DNA of 50,672 nucleotides from positions 1-50,672 of the forward strand of contig JAGAKN010000007.1 of NCBI GenBank assembly GCA_017625565.1. Reading direction: 5' to 3'. This document shows, in pieces, positions 24,869 through 32,223 of this stretch (positions are counted from its first letter, which is position 1; the number at the start of each line of letters is the position of its first letter). A model generated the notes under the pieces. That model was not told the DNA's origin. It ran no database searches and saw only the letters and a program-made list of their open reading frames with translations. This DNA is from Clostridia bacterium (GTDB lineage Bacteria; Bacillota; Clostridia; Christensenellales; Borkfalkiaceae). Both the position numbers and the translations under genes were made by a program.

Positions 24869-24911
24869 TTTCACATTGCGAACTTGCCCGAATGAAAAAA
24901 CGAGCATAAAT

Positions 24912-24940
24912 AATATATCATTAATCGAAAGAAAAAGCAA
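24912..24940 (-). promoter_or_regulatory. Promoter of rpmB
   Basis: On the minus strand TTGCTT (24940-24935) and TATATT (24917-24912) are 17 bases apart. The leader to the ATG is about 105 bases. Confidence 0.7.
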
Positions 24941-25000
24941 TTAAAAATGCGCCAAAAAAAGATAAAAAATAAAAAAAATCCGTTTTTTTTGAAAAAGTAC

Positions 25001-25029
25001 TTGCCAAAAGAACGGAAATAGTGTACAAT
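25001..25029 (+). promoter_or_regulatory. Promoter of the Asp23-like gene
   Basis: TTGCCA (25001-25006), a 17-base spacer and TACAAT (25024-25029). An ATG at 25028 overlaps the -10 box and is not usable; the true start is 25052. Confidence 0.75.
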
Positions 25030-25051
25030 GAGTAAGGATTGGAGAAAGAGT

Positions 25052-25402
25052 ATGTCAGTAAACACAAATAATGCTTATGGCAAAATTTCCATTTCGGACC
25101 TTGCAATTGCGAAGGTCGCTTCGTATACCGCGCGGGAATCGTACGGTATCGTTGAAATGGTTTCTCGTCGTTTTACCGACAGTCTTGCGTTGCTCTTGAA
25201 AAAGAACACGGGCGGACGTGGGATTAAGATTACGACGTCGGGAAATAGAATTTACGTAGACGTTTACGTCATTATCAAATACGGCGTCAATATCGGCGCT
25301 GTGGCGGAATCCTTAAAAGAAGCCATCAAATACAAAGTGGAAGCTTTTACGGGCATGATCGTCAATACCGTCAACGTCAACGTAATCGGGGTAAAATTGT
25401 AG
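25052..25402 (+). CDS. Asp23/Gls24 family envelope stress protein (YloU)
   Basis: A 116-residue protein of the alkaline shock protein 23 family, known in Firmicutes as membrane-associated proteins linked to cell-envelope stress. The pattern GKISISDLAIAKVASYTARESYGIVEM at the start (ISDLAIAKVASYTARE is the core) and VYVIIKYGVNIGAVAESLKEAIKYKVE near the end are typical. GGAG lies about eight bases before the ATG at 25052. It precedes the DAK-like gene, the common Firmicutes order, but here a terminator and a new promoter separate the two. Confidence 0.92.
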   Translation: MSVNTNNAYGKISISDLAIAKVASYTARESYGIVEMVSRRFTDSLALLLKKNTGGRGIKITTSGNRIYVDVYVIIKYGVNIGAVAESLKEAIKYKVEAFTGMIVNTVNVNVIGVKL

Positions 25403-25408
25403 AGTTTC

Positions 25409-25439
25409 AGCGCAATCGATAGGAGAGTTGCGCTTTTTT
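25409..25439 (+). terminator. Terminator between the Asp23-like and DAK-like genes
   Basis: AGCGCAA (25409-25415) pairs with TTGCGCT (25428-25434) across a 12-base loop, followed by TTTTT. Confidence 0.75.
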
Positions 25440-25453
25440 GCGTGCAACGACGT

Positions 25454-25482
25454 TTTACTCGCGTGCGCGTATACGTTATAAT
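25454..25482 (+). promoter_or_regulatory. Promoter of the DAK-like gene
   Basis: TTTACT (25454-25459), a 17-base spacer and TATAAT (25477-25482). AAGGAG follows after eight bases, so the leader is short, about 15 bases. Confidence 0.8.
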
Positions 25483-25502
25483 AAAGATAAGGAGCATTCA
25501 TA

Positions 25503-27146
25503 ATGCATAAAACCATAAATAGCACAGAGTTTCGTAAAATGATTCTCGTCGGTGCGAAACAACTAGAGATCAATCGGGCGAAGGTGGACGCTTTAAACGT
25601 GTTCCCCGTTCCCGACGGAGATACGGGTACGAATATGTCGTTGACAATGCAGTCTGCCGTACGGGAATTGACTGCTTGCCCGTCGAATGCTTTTAACGAA
25701 GTATGCGACAGTTTGTCGAAAGGCGCATTGAAAGGCGCACGCGGGAATTCGGGGGTAATTCTCTCGCAAATACTTAAGGGAATTTGCTCGGTGTTGCGGA
25801 AAGCGGAAAACGACGTCGACACCAAGACGTTTGCAAAGGCTTTGGAAGCAGGCACGAAAATTGCTTACGGCGCGGTTTCCGTACCCAAAGAAGGTACGAT
25901 CCTTACCGTTATCCGTATGATGAGCGAATCCGCAGGGAAAATTGCGTCGAAAAAGAAAAACTTTGAAGAATTTTTGAAAGACGTCATTGCGGAAGGGGAT
26001 CGCGCGTTGGCGCTCACGCCGGAACTTTTGCCCGTATTAAAGAAAGCGGGTGTAGTCGACTCCGGTGGGGTTGGGCTTATGACCATCGTCAAGGGATTTT
26101 TGGCGTCGCTCACGGGCGAAGAAGTCGTGGAAAATATTACCGAAACCGAGACGGTGACAAACGAATCGGAGTTTGGGGATAATTCCAGCATTCTTTCGAT
26201 GGATTTAGGCGAAATTCAATTCGCGTATTGTACCGAATTCTTTATTATTAATATGAAAAAGAGTACGACGCTCTCCGCAATTGATCGCTTGCGCGAACGT
26301 TTGATGGCGATCGGCGACAGCGTAATTTGTATCGGGGATTTGGAACTTGTGAAAGTGCACGTGCATACCAACCAACCTGGCAAGGCGTTGACGTACGCGT
26401 TGGAACTTGGGGAGTTGGAACGTCCCAAGATCGAAAATATGTTGGAACAAAACCGCCAAATGAAAGCGAAATTGGAAGCGGAAAAGAAAGAAATGGGTAT
26501 GCTCGCGATTTGTACGGGCGCAGGGCTTTCCGAGATTTTCAAGGATTTGTCGGTGGATCGCATTATCGAAGGCGGACAAACGATGAACCCGTCGGCAAGC
26601 GATATCGCGGACGCGGCGAAAAAGATCAACGCAGAACACATTTTCGTATTCCCGAACAATAAAAACATCATTCTTGCGGCAGAACAAGCGAGAAACCTTG
26701 TCGAAGACAAGAAATTGCACGTAATCCCCACCAAGAACGTACCGCAAGGTTTTGCGGCTGCGTTAGAGTTCAATCCCGAAGTCAGCGCGGAAGAAAACAA
26801 GACGAACATGATCCACGCGTTGGACAACGTAAAAGTCGGGCAAGTGACCTACGCGGTGAGAAATACGTCGCTCAACGGGTTCTCGATCAAGGAAGGGGAT
26901 ATCATCGGCTTGGACGACAAGAAGATTTTGGCGAAATCTCACTCCTTGGAAGAAACGGTGATGAAGTTGATCGGAAGAATGAAAGAGGATTTCCATCAAG
27001 TGATCACGCTCTACTACGGCGAAGACGTCAAGGAAGAAGACGCGCAAGCGCTGTGCGAAACGATCGCGGAAAAATATCCCGATTGTGACGTCGATTTCCA
27101 TAATGGTGGGCAATCCGTGTATTATTATATACTTTCTTTGGAATAA
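25503..27146 (+). CDS. DAK2-domain fatty acid kinase-like protein (YloV/FakA type)
   Basis: ATP-binding protein related to dihydroxyacetone kinase and to FakA, the subunit that phosphorylates fatty acids held by DegV-family FakB proteins. Its 547 residues start with the nucleotide-binding block NVFPVPDGDTGTNMSLTM (near residue 30) with two metal-binding Asp, then GARGNSGVILSQ (near 80). The middle FakA-specific region and the C-terminal domain ending DVDFHNGGQSVYYY follow. A DegV-family protein is encoded at 31213 and is a plausible lipid-carrying partner, although it is not adjacent. Confidence 0.9.
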   Translation: MHKTINSTEFRKMILVGAKQLEINRAKVDALNVFPVPDGDTGTNMSLTMQSAVRELTACPSNAFNEVCDSLSKGALKGARGNSGVILSQILKGICSVLRKAENDVDTKTFAKALEAGTKIAYGAVSVPKEGTILTVIRMMSESAGKIASKKKNFEEFLKDVIAEGDRALALTPELLPVLKKAGVVDSGGVGLMTIVKGFLASLTGEEVVENITETETVTNESEFGDNSSILSMDLGEIQFAYCTEFFIINMKKSTTLSAIDRLRERLMAIGDSVICIGDLELVKVHVHTNQPGKALTYALELGELERPKIENMLEQNRQMKAKLEAEKKEMGMLAICTGAGLSEIFKDLSVDRIIEGGQTMNPSASDIADAAKKINAEHIFVFPNNKNIILAAEQARNLVEDKKLHVIPTKNVPQGFAAALEFNPEVSAEENKTNMIHALDNVKVGQVTYAVRNTSLNGFSIKEGDIIGLDDKKILAKSHSLEETVMKLIGRMKEDFHQVITLYYGEDVKEEDAQALCETIAEKYPDCDVDFHNGGQSVYYYILSLE

Positions 27147-27186
27147 TTGTATATTTATACAAGATAAACGAAATAATCAATTTCGG

Positions 27187-27216
27187 GGGGCGGAGGAAAC
27201 TCCACCCCTTTTGTTT
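27187..27216 (+). terminator. Terminator or attenuator before recG
   Basis: GGGG-C-GGAG (27187-27195) pairs with CTCC-A-CCCC (27200-27208), closing on a GAAA tetraloop, followed by TTTTGTTT. It lies between the DAK-like gene and recG, which has no clear promoter, so some readthrough must occur. Confidence 0.8.
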
Positions 27217-27237
27217 AAAAGGATAGGCGGTAGGCGT

Positions 27238-29244
27238 ATGAAACTTTCTGCATTGCGTTCGATCGGTGAAAAACGTGAGAAAGATTTTAATAAACTAGGC
27301 GTTTACGACGTGGAAGACCTCGTGCGTTTTTATCCGCGCGCCTATCTCGATTTGACCAAGCGCGTTTCCGTCAAGACGTTATACCACAACGATATGGCGT
27401 TGATTGCCTGCGAAGTCACTCGGCTTGCGCCCGTCAATTATGGTAGTCGTAGAAAAATTGTCAAGGCGTTTTGCGCGCAGGACGGTTTTCCGTTTACGGC
27501 GATTTGGTTTAATCAACCCTACGTCGCGCAAAAATTGAAAGCAGGCGAATACCTGTTTTACGGGCGTGTGCAAAATAAATTCGGGCAGGTGACTATCGTC
27601 AATCCTACGTTTGAACCGCTCGATAAAAACGATCGTTTGAAAGGGATTGTGCCCGTGTACTCGCTAAAGGGTGGCTTGAGCCAAAAAGTCGTGCGCGACG
27701 CGATTCGCGAGGGATTGCAAAAGGTGGATTTATCCAGTGTAATTCCTTGGCAGATCTTAAAAAAATACGATTTGTCGCCCTTGGATCGGGCGTTTTTCGA
27801 AGTACACAATCCGCAGAGTGCAAAATCTAAGGACCACGCGTCTGAACGGATTGCTTTGGAAGAGTTTTTTACGTTGATCTCGGCGTTTAAATTGATCAAG
27901 GGTGGAAAGGAAGACGTAAGGGTGCATAATTATACGGTTTCCGCATCCGAAGTGAAGGCGTTTGCAGGGCGGTTCGGGTTTGCGTTCACGGACGGACAAA
28001 AACGCGCGGTGAACGAAATTTTTGAAAACGTCTACGCGCCTACGCGCATGAACCGATTGTTGCAAGGTGACGTCGGTAGCGGAAAAACGGCGGTGGCGCT
28101 TTGCGGGATTTTTATGGCGGTAAAGAGTGGGTTTACCGCGGCGTATCTTTCTCCGACGGAAGTGCTTGCGTCGCAAAATTACGCGCTTTTAAAGAAATAT
28201 TTCCCCGAATACGAAATCGGGTATTTGGCAGGCGGAATGACGGCGAAGGAGAAACGCGAACTCAAAGCGCGGTTAAAGACGGGGGAAATCCGTATTCTTT
28301 GCGGTACACATGCCATTTTACAAGACGACGTAGAGATTCCGTCGCTGGGGTTTATCGTTTGCGACGAACAACACCGTTTCGGCGTCGCGCAACGCAACGC
28401 TCTGTCGGAAAAGAGTATCGGCGCGGATACGCTGGTTATGAGCGCAACCCCCATTCCCCGCACGCTTTCGTTGATTTTTTACGGGGATCTCGATATCACG
28501 ACGATTCCCGACAAGCCCAAGGAGCGCCAGGAAATTGCGACGTCGATTATTCCCGAAAGCAAGTACGACGATATGTTGGAGTACGTGCGTGGGCAAACGC
28601 AGGCAGGCAAGCAGGCGTATTTCGTATGCTCGAAGATCGAAGACGACGAAGAAGGCTCGGTGATGAGCGTGACGGAGCTTTACGAAGAATTGAAAGGTCG
28701 GTTGCCGACGGTGCGATTCGGGTTATTGCACGGGCGAATGAAAGACAAAGAAAAAACGCAAGTGATGACGGCGTTCAAGCAAGGGGAATACGATTGTTTG
28801 GTTTCGACGACGGTAATCGAAGTCGGCGTAGACGTACCCAACGCAACGATCATGATTATTTATAACGCCGAACGGTTCGGGTTGTCGCAGTTGCATCAAT
28901 TACGCGGTCGCGTCGGCAGGGGCGCGGAAAAGAGTTATTGTTTCCTTTTGATGGGCTCGGATAGCGAAACTGCAAGGGAGCGCTTGGCGACGATGAAACA
29001 AACGAGCGACGGGTTTGCGATTGCGGAAAAGGATTTGGAAATGCGTGGCAGCGGGGATTTCTTCGGGACGCGACAATCGGGAAAAACGTTGACGGATATC
29101 AAGAATTTGCGCTATTCCACGCAAGTGATTTTTGCGGCGAAAAAGCTGGCGGACGAAGCGTTTGAAGGTCGGTTTGACGACGAGCGTTTGCGTACGGCGG
29201 CGATAAAAAAATACGAAAGCTTAAAAGACGTCGTGATGAATTGA
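27238..29244 (+). CDS. recG: ATP-dependent DNA helicase RecG
   Basis: Remodels stalled replication forks and Holliday junctions. The 668-residue protein has an N-terminal wedge/OB domain (residues about 50-200), Walker A LLQGDVGSGKTAVA near 277, the DEQH box (VCDEQHRFGVAQR) near 375, MSATPIPRT near 401, and the C-terminal helicase lobe with QLRGRVGRG near 560 and the TRG-like DLEMRGSGDFFGTRQSG. The ATG at 27238 fits the family N-terminus (LSALRSIGEKREKDFNKLGV). A conserved neighbour of the DAK-like gene in Firmicutes. Confidence 0.97.
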   Translation: MKLSALRSIGEKREKDFNKLGVYDVEDLVRFYPRAYLDLTKRVSVKTLYHNDMALIACEVTRLAPVNYGSRRKIVKAFCAQDGFPFTAIWFNQPYVAQKLKAGEYLFYGRVQNKFGQVTIVNPTFEPLDKNDRLKGIVPVYSLKGGLSQKVVRDAIREGLQKVDLSSVIPWQILKKYDLSPLDRAFFEVHNPQSAKSKDHASERIALEEFFTLISAFKLIKGGKEDVRVHNYTVSASEVKAFAGRFGFAFTDGQKRAVNEIFENVYAPTRMNRLLQGDVGSGKTAVALCGIFMAVKSGFTAAYLSPTEVLASQNYALLKKYFPEYEIGYLAGGMTAKEKRELKARLKTGEIRILCGTHAILQDDVEIPSLGFIVCDEQHRFGVAQRNALSEKSIGADTLVMSATPIPRTLSLIFYGDLDITTIPDKPKERQEIATSIIPESKYDDMLEYVRGQTQAGKQAYFVCSKIEDDEEGSVMSVTELYEELKGRLPTVRFGLLHGRMKDKEKTQVMTAFKQGEYDCLVSTTVIEVGVDVPNATIMIIYNAERFGLSQLHQLRGRVGRGAEKSYCFLLMGSDSETARERLATMKQTSDGFAIAEKDLEMRGSGDFFGTRQSGKTLTDIKNLRYSTQVIFAAKKLADEAFEGRFDDERLRTAAIKKYESLKDVVMN

Positions 29245-29316
29245 CTTGGAAAGCTCTGTATTTTAAAAAAAATGTAAAAGAATTGCAAAAATGCGGAAAA
29301 AATTTCCTTGAGGGTA

Positions 29317-29345
29317 TTGACGAAAGTCAAAATTTATTGTATAAT
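29317..29345 (+). promoter_or_regulatory. Promoter of hisIE
   Basis: TTGACG (29317-29322), a 17-base spacer and TATAAT (29340-29345), with GGAGGA as ribosome site 18 bases on. Confidence 0.85.
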
Positions 29346-29374
29346 AAAATCAATCAATCGACGGAGGATTTGTG

Positions 29375-30010
29375 ATGATGAAAGATACGAAATTGGATTT
29401 GACGAAATTCAAATTTGATAAAGAAGGTTTACTCCCCGTTGTCGTACAAGATTACGAAAGCGGAGAAGTACTTATGCTCGTTTATATGAACGAACTTGCG
29501 CTTACGCAAACGTTTGAAACGGGCTATGCGCATTATTACAGTCGCTCCAAGAAAGTGGTGGCAAAGTTTGGCGAAAAACTTGGGAATACGCAAAAGGTAA
29601 TGGTGGCGTTTTTGGATCACGATTCCGATACGTTGTTGCTCAAAGTAAAGCAAAAGGGCATGTCTGATCCCGAACGGAATACGTTTACGTGTTTTCCCGA
29701 ACAACTTCAAGGCGCGTACAACGAAATCGGCGGGGAAATGTTCGGTAGACTGCAACGCATCATTGCCGACTGCAAGAAGAACCCTGAAACGGGCTCGTAC
29801 ACGAGTTTTCTTTTCGTCCGCGGTGTCGATCGGATCGGCAAGAAAGTCGGCGAAGAAGCGGTAGAGCTGGTAATCGCGTCCAAGAACAGCGAAAAAGCAG
29901 GGATTGTCAACGAGGCGGCGGATTTGTTGTATCACGTGATGGTACTGTTGAATGCAACCGACGTAAAGCTTTCCGAAGTTTGCGCAGAGCTTTGTAAACG
30001 CAACCGCTAA
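29375..30010 (+). CDS. HisIE-like protein with an altered cyclohydrolase site
   Basis: Histidine pathway fusion: HisI (phosphoribosyl-AMP cyclohydrolase, residues about 10-110) plus HisE (phosphoribosyl-ATP pyrophosphohydrolase, about 117-211). The HisE half looks intact (VGEEAVELVIAS, EAADLLYHVMVLL). In the HisI half the three metal-binding Asp are kept (LDHDSD, residues 81-85), but the usual KGETSG loop reads FGEKLG, and the CH of the usual GPxCHxG...CF motif is missing; only the last Cys (C106 in FTCF) remains. Cyclohydrolase activity is therefore doubtful. The gene stands alone under a strong promoter, with no other his genes nearby. GGAGGA is six bases before the ATG at 29375. Confidence 0.82.
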   Translation: MMKDTKLDLTKFKFDKEGLLPVVVQDYESGEVLMLVYMNELALTQTFETGYAHYYSRSKKVVAKFGEKLGNTQKVMVAFLDHDSDTLLLKVKQKGMSDPERNTFTCFPEQLQGAYNEIGGEMFGRLQRIIADCKKNPETGSYTSFLFVRGVDRIGKKVGEEAVELVIASKNSEKAGIVNEAADLLYHVMVLLNATDVKLSEVCAELCKRNR

Positions 30011-30025
30011 TTTGATACGCTAATT

Positions 30026-30060
30026 CCCCCGAAGTGTAAGTACTTACGGGGGGATATTTT
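30026..30060 (+). terminator. Terminator of hisIE
   Basis: CCCCCG and CGGGGGG close a stem around the self-complementary GTAAGTACTTAC, followed by ATATTTTA. The U-tract is moderate. Confidence 0.65.
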
Positions 30061-30181
30061 AGAAAGATTCTTTTTCTTTTTGCAAAAAAAGGCAAAGAAA
30101 GACAAAATAATTACTCGCGTGCGTGTTAAGATACTCTATGCTGAAAAGTTCGGCGAAAAAGTAAGAAAAGGAGCGCGCGTA

Positions 30182-30952
30182 ATGGCAAGAAAAATCGTCG
30201 TGACGTCGGGGAAAGGCGGTGTGGGAAAAACTACCGTTGCAGTGTATCTTTCCGCGTGGTTGGCGAAAAAGGGAGAACGAGTCGTGCTTTGCGACGCCGA
30301 TTTCGGGTTGAACAACGTGGACTTGACCGCTGGGGTGGAGTCGTTGATTACCTACGATATCGTCGACGTTATCGAGGGCAGGTGTCGCGCAAAGCAAGCC
30401 CTTGTCAAACACCCGCTTTACGGGAATTTATTCTTGTTGACGAGCAGTAATTCCGCGCCGGAACGCTACGTTTCGCCACAAGCGGTGAAGGTGGTTTTAG
30501 ACGCGCTCGCGCCACAATTCGATTTTATTATAATCGATTGTCCTGCAGGGATCGACGACGGTTTTCATAGGGCGGTGGCGACGGCGGATGAAGCGCTTGT
30601 GATCACGACTCCGCATTTGTCTGCGCTACGGGATGCGGATAAAGCGGTGACGATCCTGAAAAGCTACCGCTTAAATTCGTTGTCGGTGGTGGTGAATAAA
30701 GTCCGTGGGGATTTATTGTCCGTAGGGAAGTGTTTGACGCCGAAAGACGTGGAAGAGCTTTTAAAAGTTCCCGTTGTAGGGATATTGCCCGAAAACGACG
30801 GGATCGAGTTTGGGGATCTTTCCCAAATTCCTGCGCCCTTTCGGGTGTTGGGGAATAACTTGTTGACGGGAAAACGTAGGCTTTACGACGTGACGAGAAA
30901 GTACTGCGGATTCTTCGGGAATATCCGTCGCGCTTTAAAGCGAAATCTTTAA
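30182..30952 (+). CDS. minD: Septum site-determining ATPase MinD
   Basis: ParA-type ATPase that binds the membrane and recruits the division inhibitor. The deviant Walker A motif SGKGGVGKTT sits at residues 9-18, switch I CDADFGLNNVDL near 39 and switch II IIDCPAGIDDG near 117. The last 14 residues (GFFGNIRRALKRNL) form the amphipathic membrane-targeting helix. The length of 256 is normal. The ATG at 30182 has AAAGGAG upstream; the in-frame extension before it is not family-like. A minE-like gene follows, but minC is not in the window. Confidence 0.93.
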   Translation: MARKIVVTSGKGGVGKTTVAVYLSAWLAKKGERVVLCDADFGLNNVDLTAGVESLITYDIVDVIEGRCRAKQALVKHPLYGNLFLLTSSNSAPERYVSPQAVKVVLDALAPQFDFIIIDCPAGIDDGFHRAVATADEALVITTPHLSALRDADKAVTILKSYRLNSLSVVVNKVRGDLLSVGKCLTPKDVEELLKVPVVGILPENDGIEFGDLSQIPAPFRVLGNNLLTGKRRLYDVTRKYCGFFGNIRRALKRNL

Positions 30953-30966
30953 AAGGGAGTAAGCGA

Positions 30967-31200
30967 ATGCGACGGTTGGAAGAAGATATCGAACGGATTC
31001 ATAACGTCTTACAGGCGGATAAGTCGGTGATGAGCGACGGGTGTAAAGCGCTCGTTTTGCGGGATTTCGCCGAAAAATTTAACGAATATTTCGATCTTAT
31101 GGGATTGCCGAGGATGGAGCTTCAATGCAAAAACGGGATCTATACAGTCGAGTTGACTTTCCAAGCGGAAAGGATAAAAAAATTTAACGTATTGAAATAA
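30967..31200 (+). CDS. MinE-like division topology factor
   Basis: A 77-residue protein 14 bases after minD with AAAGGGAG before the ATG. The segment IERIHNVLQADKSVMS resembles the MinD-contact region of clostridial MinE proteins, and the second half (MELQCKNGIYTVELTFQAE) could form the dimer beta-strands. It lacks the N-terminal amphipathic membrane anchor of standard MinE, and identity is modest. If the call is right it would stimulate MinD ATPase and position it. Otherwise it is an unknown partner of MinD. Confidence 0.55.
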   Translation: MRRLEEDIERIHNVLQADKSVMSDGCKALVLRDFAEKFNEYFDLMGLPRMELQCKNGIYTVELTFQAERIKKFNVLK

Positions 31201-31212
31201 TAGGAGTAAAGT

Positions 31213-32088
31213 ATGTCCAAAAGAAAATTTGTCATCGTCACCGATTCGGCTTGCGATATGCCGAAAGAATATTTACAACAAAACGAAATCGAAGTCGTCA
31301 ACCTCGGGTTTACAATGGGGAACGTCAATTACGAAGGGGAGTTCGGGGAAAAAATCGGGCTGAAAGATTTTTACGCGAAGTTGCGTGACGGTGCGCTGCC
31401 GACGACCTATCAAGTGACGGCGGAAACGGCGAAATTGCATATCGAGCCGTACTTAAAGGCAGGAAAAGACGTTTTCGTTCTTGCGTTTTCGGGGGCATTG
31501 TCGGGCACTGCAGGCAGTTTTTTGGTTGCGCAACGGGAACTGCAAGAAAGATATCCCGATCGCAAGATCGCTACGGTGGATTCTCTTTGCGCGTCGATGG
31601 GCGAAGGGTTGCTACTCGATTACGTCATTCGCTTTGCGGACGGCGGAGCAGAGTTGGAAGAAACGGCAAAATACGCGGAAGATTTGAAATTGCATATTTG
31701 CCACGAATTCACGGTGGATAATTTGTTCCACTTAAAGCGTGGCGGACGGGTTTCGGGTGTGACCGCCGTCATCGGTACGATTTTAAAGATTAAACCGTTG
31801 ATGCACGTTAGCGACGAAGGGAAACTCGTTCCCGTAGGTAAAGCAATGGGACGAAAAAAATCCTTAAACGAGCTAGTGGAAAAGGTCGTTGAGAACCATG
31901 CAATGACGGACGAAGATCCCTTGTTTATCAGTCACGGCGACTGTATCGAAGACGTGGAATACGTGAAAAAGCTGTTGCTTGAAAAATTCCCCGGGAAAAA
32001 TATTGTCGTCCATTACGTTGGCGCGGTAATCGGGGCGCATTCTGGTTGCGGTACGCTTGCGATCTTCTATAAAGGTAAAAAACGTTAA
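31213..32088 (+). CDS. DegV family lipid-binding protein
   Basis: A 291-residue member of the DegV/FakB family, which bind a fatty acid in a deep pocket and present it to a FakA-type kinase. The N-terminal VTDSACDMPKEY (residues 9-20) and PTTYQVT (near 60), the FSGALSGTAGSF loop (near 95), VDSLCASMGEG (near 120), and FHLKRGGRVSG (near 175) are the family signatures. It starts 12 bases after the minE-like gene with AGGAG. The DAK-like protein at 25503 is the natural candidate partner. The bound lipid cannot be predicted. Confidence 0.93.
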   Translation: MSKRKFVIVTDSACDMPKEYLQQNEIEVVNLGFTMGNVNYEGEFGEKIGLKDFYAKLRDGALPTTYQVTAETAKLHIEPYLKAGKDVFVLAFSGALSGTAGSFLVAQRELQERYPDRKIATVDSLCASMGEGLLLDYVIRFADGGAELEETAKYAEDLKLHICHEFTVDNLFHLKRGGRVSGVTAVIGTILKIKPLMHVSDEGKLVPVGKAMGRKKSLNELVEKVVENHAMTDEDPLFISHGDCIEDVEYVKKLLLEKFPGKNIVVHYVGAVIGAHSGCGTLAIFYKGKKR

Positions 32089-32091
32089 TGC

Positions 32092-32117
32092 AAAGGGCTG
32101 TTTTGTACAGCCCTTTT
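32092..32117 (+). terminator. Terminator after degV
   Basis: AAAGGGCTGT (32092-32101) pairs perfectly with ACAGCCCTTT (32107-32116), loop five bases. The U-tract is mostly inside the stem, so efficiency may be moderate. Confidence 0.75.
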
Positions 32118-32157
32118 AAAATGTTATAAAATGGGAGTGTTTTTACACGGTTTGGGA

Positions 32158-32186
32158 TTGATTTTGAAAAAAAGAAGGAGTATAAT
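32158..32186 (+). promoter_or_regulatory. Promoter of the GH3 gene
   Basis: TTGATT (32158-32163), a 17-base spacer and TATAAT (32181-32186), then AAAGGAG before the ATG at 32224. No catabolite-response-like operator was obvious. Confidence 0.8.
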
Positions 32187-32223
32187 AGAGAAAAGCCCTA
32201 AAGACAAAAAAGGAGTCAAAGAA

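Noticed and set aside
25028..25051. Earlier ATG for the Asp23-like gene
   Set aside because: It overlaps the TACAAT -10 box, and the family N-terminus starts later.
28101..28865. 254-codon frame inside recG on the same strand
   Set aside because: It overlaps the helicase motifs of recG and encodes an implausibly Arg-rich protein.
30080..30181. In-frame N-terminal extension of MinD
   Set aside because: The added residues are Lys-rich and not family-like, and AAAGGAG clearly marks the start at 30182.
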